From JAFAVZ01 sp036009105 (lineage in GTDB: Bacteria > Acidobacteriota > Thermoanaerobaculia > Gp7-AA8), in NCBI GenBank assembly GCA_036009105.1, contig DASYMJ010000030.1, positions 1 through 7,735 of the forward strand: a stretch of DNA of 7,735 nucleotides, written 5' to 3'. This document shows positions 6,459 to 7,735 of the stretch, one piece after another (within the stretch, counting starts at the first letter, position 1; every line of letters begins with the position of its first letter). The notes under the pieces were generated by a model. That model did no database searches. It saw only the letters and a program-made list of their open reading frames with translations, and was not told the origin of the DNA. A program made the translations under genes and the position numbers.

Positions 6459-6482
6459 CCTTTCCTCATCATTGCCACAATC

Positions 6483-6520
6483 GGAGTCGATGCTGTTTCG
6501 CATGAGACAGCATCGACTCC
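6483..6520 (+). promoter_or_regulatory. Perfect 14-bp inverted repeat covering a start region
   Basis: GGAGTCGATGCTGT (6483-6496) and ACAGCATCGACTCC (6507-6520) are exact reverse complements separated by a 10-base loop, TTCGCATGAG. In RNA this is a very stable hairpin. It contains the GGAG and ATG (6490) of the downstream gene in the left stem and a second in-frame ATG (6502) in the loop. It begins 24 bases after the thiolase stop. No T-run follows either arm, so it is not a classic intrinsic terminator. It may act as a translation-blocking element, an mRNA 3'-end protector for the thiolase message, or an operator. Confidence 0.65.
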
Positions 6521-7119
6521 TGCTCCTCCTCACCTTCCTCGTCGCCGCGCCGCTCACCGCCGGCACGATCCTCGACCTGGGCGATTTCCACGGCAAGGAA
6601 GTGCCCGCTCGCGATGGCGAGGAATGGCTCGCTCTGACTTGCGAGGGCGACTCGTGCGTCGTGGTGCCGACGCGCGTGCGGGTCGAGCCGTTCGCCGACA
6701 TGTCTGACAAACCCGGCGAAAAAGGGGGGCGGCAGGTCAGCGTGCCGATGCCGGCGGAGGACGTGGTGATGCTCCTTCGCGATGTGCCGGGCGTGGTCAG
6801 CGGCTCGGTGCGCACCATCCCGGAGACGGACCTGGACGGCAACGCGATGACGTTCGACGGCGACCGCTACGACCTTGTGATCAATGAAGAGGACGGCGCC
6901 GTGAAGCTGCGGAGCGGGCACCGTTCGCAGCCGATTGGTGAGGGCGGCTTCGTCTGGACCGTGCAGTGGGCGGGCGATCTCGATCGCGACGGCAAGCTCG
7001 ACTTCGTGGTCAGCTTCGACGGCGACAACACCTGGGGGCTGGAGCTGTTCCTCTCCTCGATGGCGCGGCCCGGTGAGCTGGTGCATCGCGCGGCGTTCGT
7101 CAATCACTACGGCTGCTGA
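6502..7119 (+). CDS. Secreted protein of unknown function with EF-hand-like loop
   Basis: I do not recognise the family. From the ATG at 6502 the product is 205 residues with a canonical signal peptide: MRQHR, a leucine-rich core 6-18, cleavage probably after A20 (PLTA|G). The mature part has a CEGDSC pair (C47, C52) and a C-terminal C205, which could form disulphides after export. Near 158-170 lies GDLDRDGKLDFVV, a DxDxDGxxD calcium-binding loop as in FG-GAP/VCBS or dockerin-like repeats. This suggests part of a small extracellular beta domain. Alternative in-frame starts are ATG 6490, with GGAG three bases before it, and TTG 6472; 6502 gives the most typical signal peptide. All of these starts lie in or next to the strong inverted repeat. 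It follows the thiolase by 43 bp and could be cotranscribed with it. Its stop overlaps the convergent HAD gene by 13 bp. Confidence 0.75.
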   Translation: MRQHRLLLLLTFLVAAPLTAGTILDLGDFHGKEVPARDGEEWLALTCEGDSCVVVPTRVRVEPFADMSDKPGEKGGRQVSVPMPAEDVVMLLRDVPGVVSGSVRTIPETDLDGNAMTFDGDRYDLVINEEDGAVKLRSGHRSQPIGEGGFVWTVQWAGDLDRDGKLDFVVSFDGDNTWGLELFLSSMARPGELVHRAAFVNHYGC

Positions 7120-7735
7120 GGGGCGAGCCAGTCGGCGAGGCCTTTCATGTCCGCCACCTCGCGGCCGGGGACGCCGCCGGGCGATGCCTGCTCGTGCTTG
7201 CGGTTGATCCACGCGTTGGGGATGCCCATTGCGTTCGTCGGCATGATGTCGTGGAAATTGCTCTGCGCGGCGTGCAACCAGCGCGCGGCGCCGATCTTCT
7301 CGCGAGCGCTGATGAAATGCCTCGGCGCGGGCTTGTAGCTGCGCACCTGCTGGGCGGTGATGACGAGGGCAAAGTCGACGGTGAAGCGGCGGCGCGTGCC
7401 GGCCAGCAGGTCGTCATCGACATTGGAGAGGATGCCGAGGCGGTAGCCGGCGGCGGTGAGGCGTTCCAGGGCGGCGTTCGTGTCGGGGAAGGGTTGCCAG
7501 TAGGGGAGGCTGTTGGCCAGGAACGTGGCGCGCTCGTAGGCGATGGGCCAGCCGAGCATGTGCGCGACGCGTGCGGCGGTCTCGGTCAGGACGTCGACGT
7601 AGCGGCGGTAGCGCTCGTGCTCCACCACTGGCTCGATCGCGGCGTAGGCGCCGAGGATCTGCTGTTGGTCGAGGCGCACGCCGTCTCCGGCCGCGGCGCG
7701 GAGAAAGGCGTCGGCGATGCCGGCTTCCCAGTCGA
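7107..7735 (-). CDS. HAD hydrolase, type II haloacid dehalogenase-like (5' partial)
   Basis: The frame is open to the right edge, so the gene starts outside the window. The GTG at 7679 is internal: the preceding codons read DWEAGIADAFLRAAAGDG, matching what follows the catalytic DxxGTLxDWE motif of this family. The visible 208 residues include motif II serine in LGILSNVDDD (S103 of the fragment), motif III lysine in SYKPAPRHF (K134), and the family-typical HAAQSNFHDIMPTNAMGIPNAWINR region near 154-178, with NFHDIMP in place of the more usual HDI.PA. Family members hydrolyse L-2-haloacids or act as phosphatases; the true substrate cannot be read from this fragment, and the nucleophile aspartate is off the edge. 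It is probably cytoplasmic. It converges on the secreted protein gene with a 13-bp overlap of the two coding ends. Confidence 0.87.
   Translation of the reverse strand, partial: DWEAGIADAFLRAAAGDGVRLDQQQILGAYAAIEPVVEHERYRRYVDVLTETAARVAHMLGWPIAYERATFLANSLPYWQPFPDTNAALERLTAAGYRLGILSNVDDDLLAGTRRRFTVDFALVITAQQVRSYKPAPRHFISAREKIGAARWLHAAQSNFHDIMPTNAMGIPNAWINRKHEQASPGGVPGREVADMKGLADWLAPQQP

Noticed and set aside
6483..6520. Reading the strong inverted repeat as a rho-independent terminator of the thiolase gene.
   Set aside because: No T-run follows the right arm on the plus strand, nor the equivalent arm on the minus strand.
5256..6842. A 528-codon open frame on the minus strand opposite the thiolase and its neighbour.
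   Set aside because: It is antisense to the thiolase with all catalytic motifs in the other strand; composition is typical of a GC shadow frame.

Overview
The window is GC-rich, gene-dense bacterial chromosome. Nothing in it looks like phage, a transposon, CRISPR or an rRNA/tRNA gene. GC-ending codons dominate every real gene, and this produces long meaningless reading frames on the opposite strands. The gene mix suggests an environmental, high-GC soil or sediment bacterium: an L-lysine 6-transaminase, a PhaA/AtoB-type thiolase, a DUF433/DUF5615 toxin-antitoxin remnant, secreted ankyrin-repeat and calcium-loop proteins, and heptameric tandem repeats. Acidobacteriota or a similar phylum is my guess, but the sequence alone does not fix the taxon.

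Left part (1-2321): the 3' part of a membrane di-iron fatty acid desaturase gene (+) runs head-on into a two-component pair on the minus strand, with the stop codons overlapping by 9 bp. The pair is a polytopic HisKA_3 histidine kinase followed by a NarL-type response regulator, coupled by an ATGA overlap. This resembles the known DesK-DesR/des neighbourhood, in which a membrane sensor controls lipid desaturation. The last ~25 codons of the desaturase are made of two short heptamer arrays.

Middle part (2322-3821): a 124-bp divergent intergenic region holds three adjoining inverted repeats just upstream of the kinase. It separates the kinase from a secreted ankyrin-repeat protein (+). Convergent to the ankyrin gene lies a minus-strand toxin-antitoxin module. 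It has an intact DUF433 antitoxin and a DUF5615 PIN-like toxin gene broken by two opposite one-base homopolymer indels, with the frame restored before its natural stop.

Right part (3822-7735): an L-lysine 6-transaminase gene (minus) and an acetyl-CoA acetyltransferase gene (plus) are transcribed divergently from a 105-bp gap. These could be the first and last steps of one lysine-to-acetyl-CoA route, but no intermediate genes are present. After the thiolase comes a small secreted protein with an EF-hand-like DxDxDGxxD loop. Its start region lies inside a perfect 14-bp inverted repeat. The window closes with a type II haloacid dehalogenase-like HAD hydrolase (minus) that runs off the right edge without its catalytic N-terminus.

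The most unusual items are the hairpin over a start codon, the doubly frameshifted toxin, the palindrome cluster before the DesK-like kinase, and the heptamer arrays inside a coding end. I see no clear evidence of a wholly new multi-gene system.
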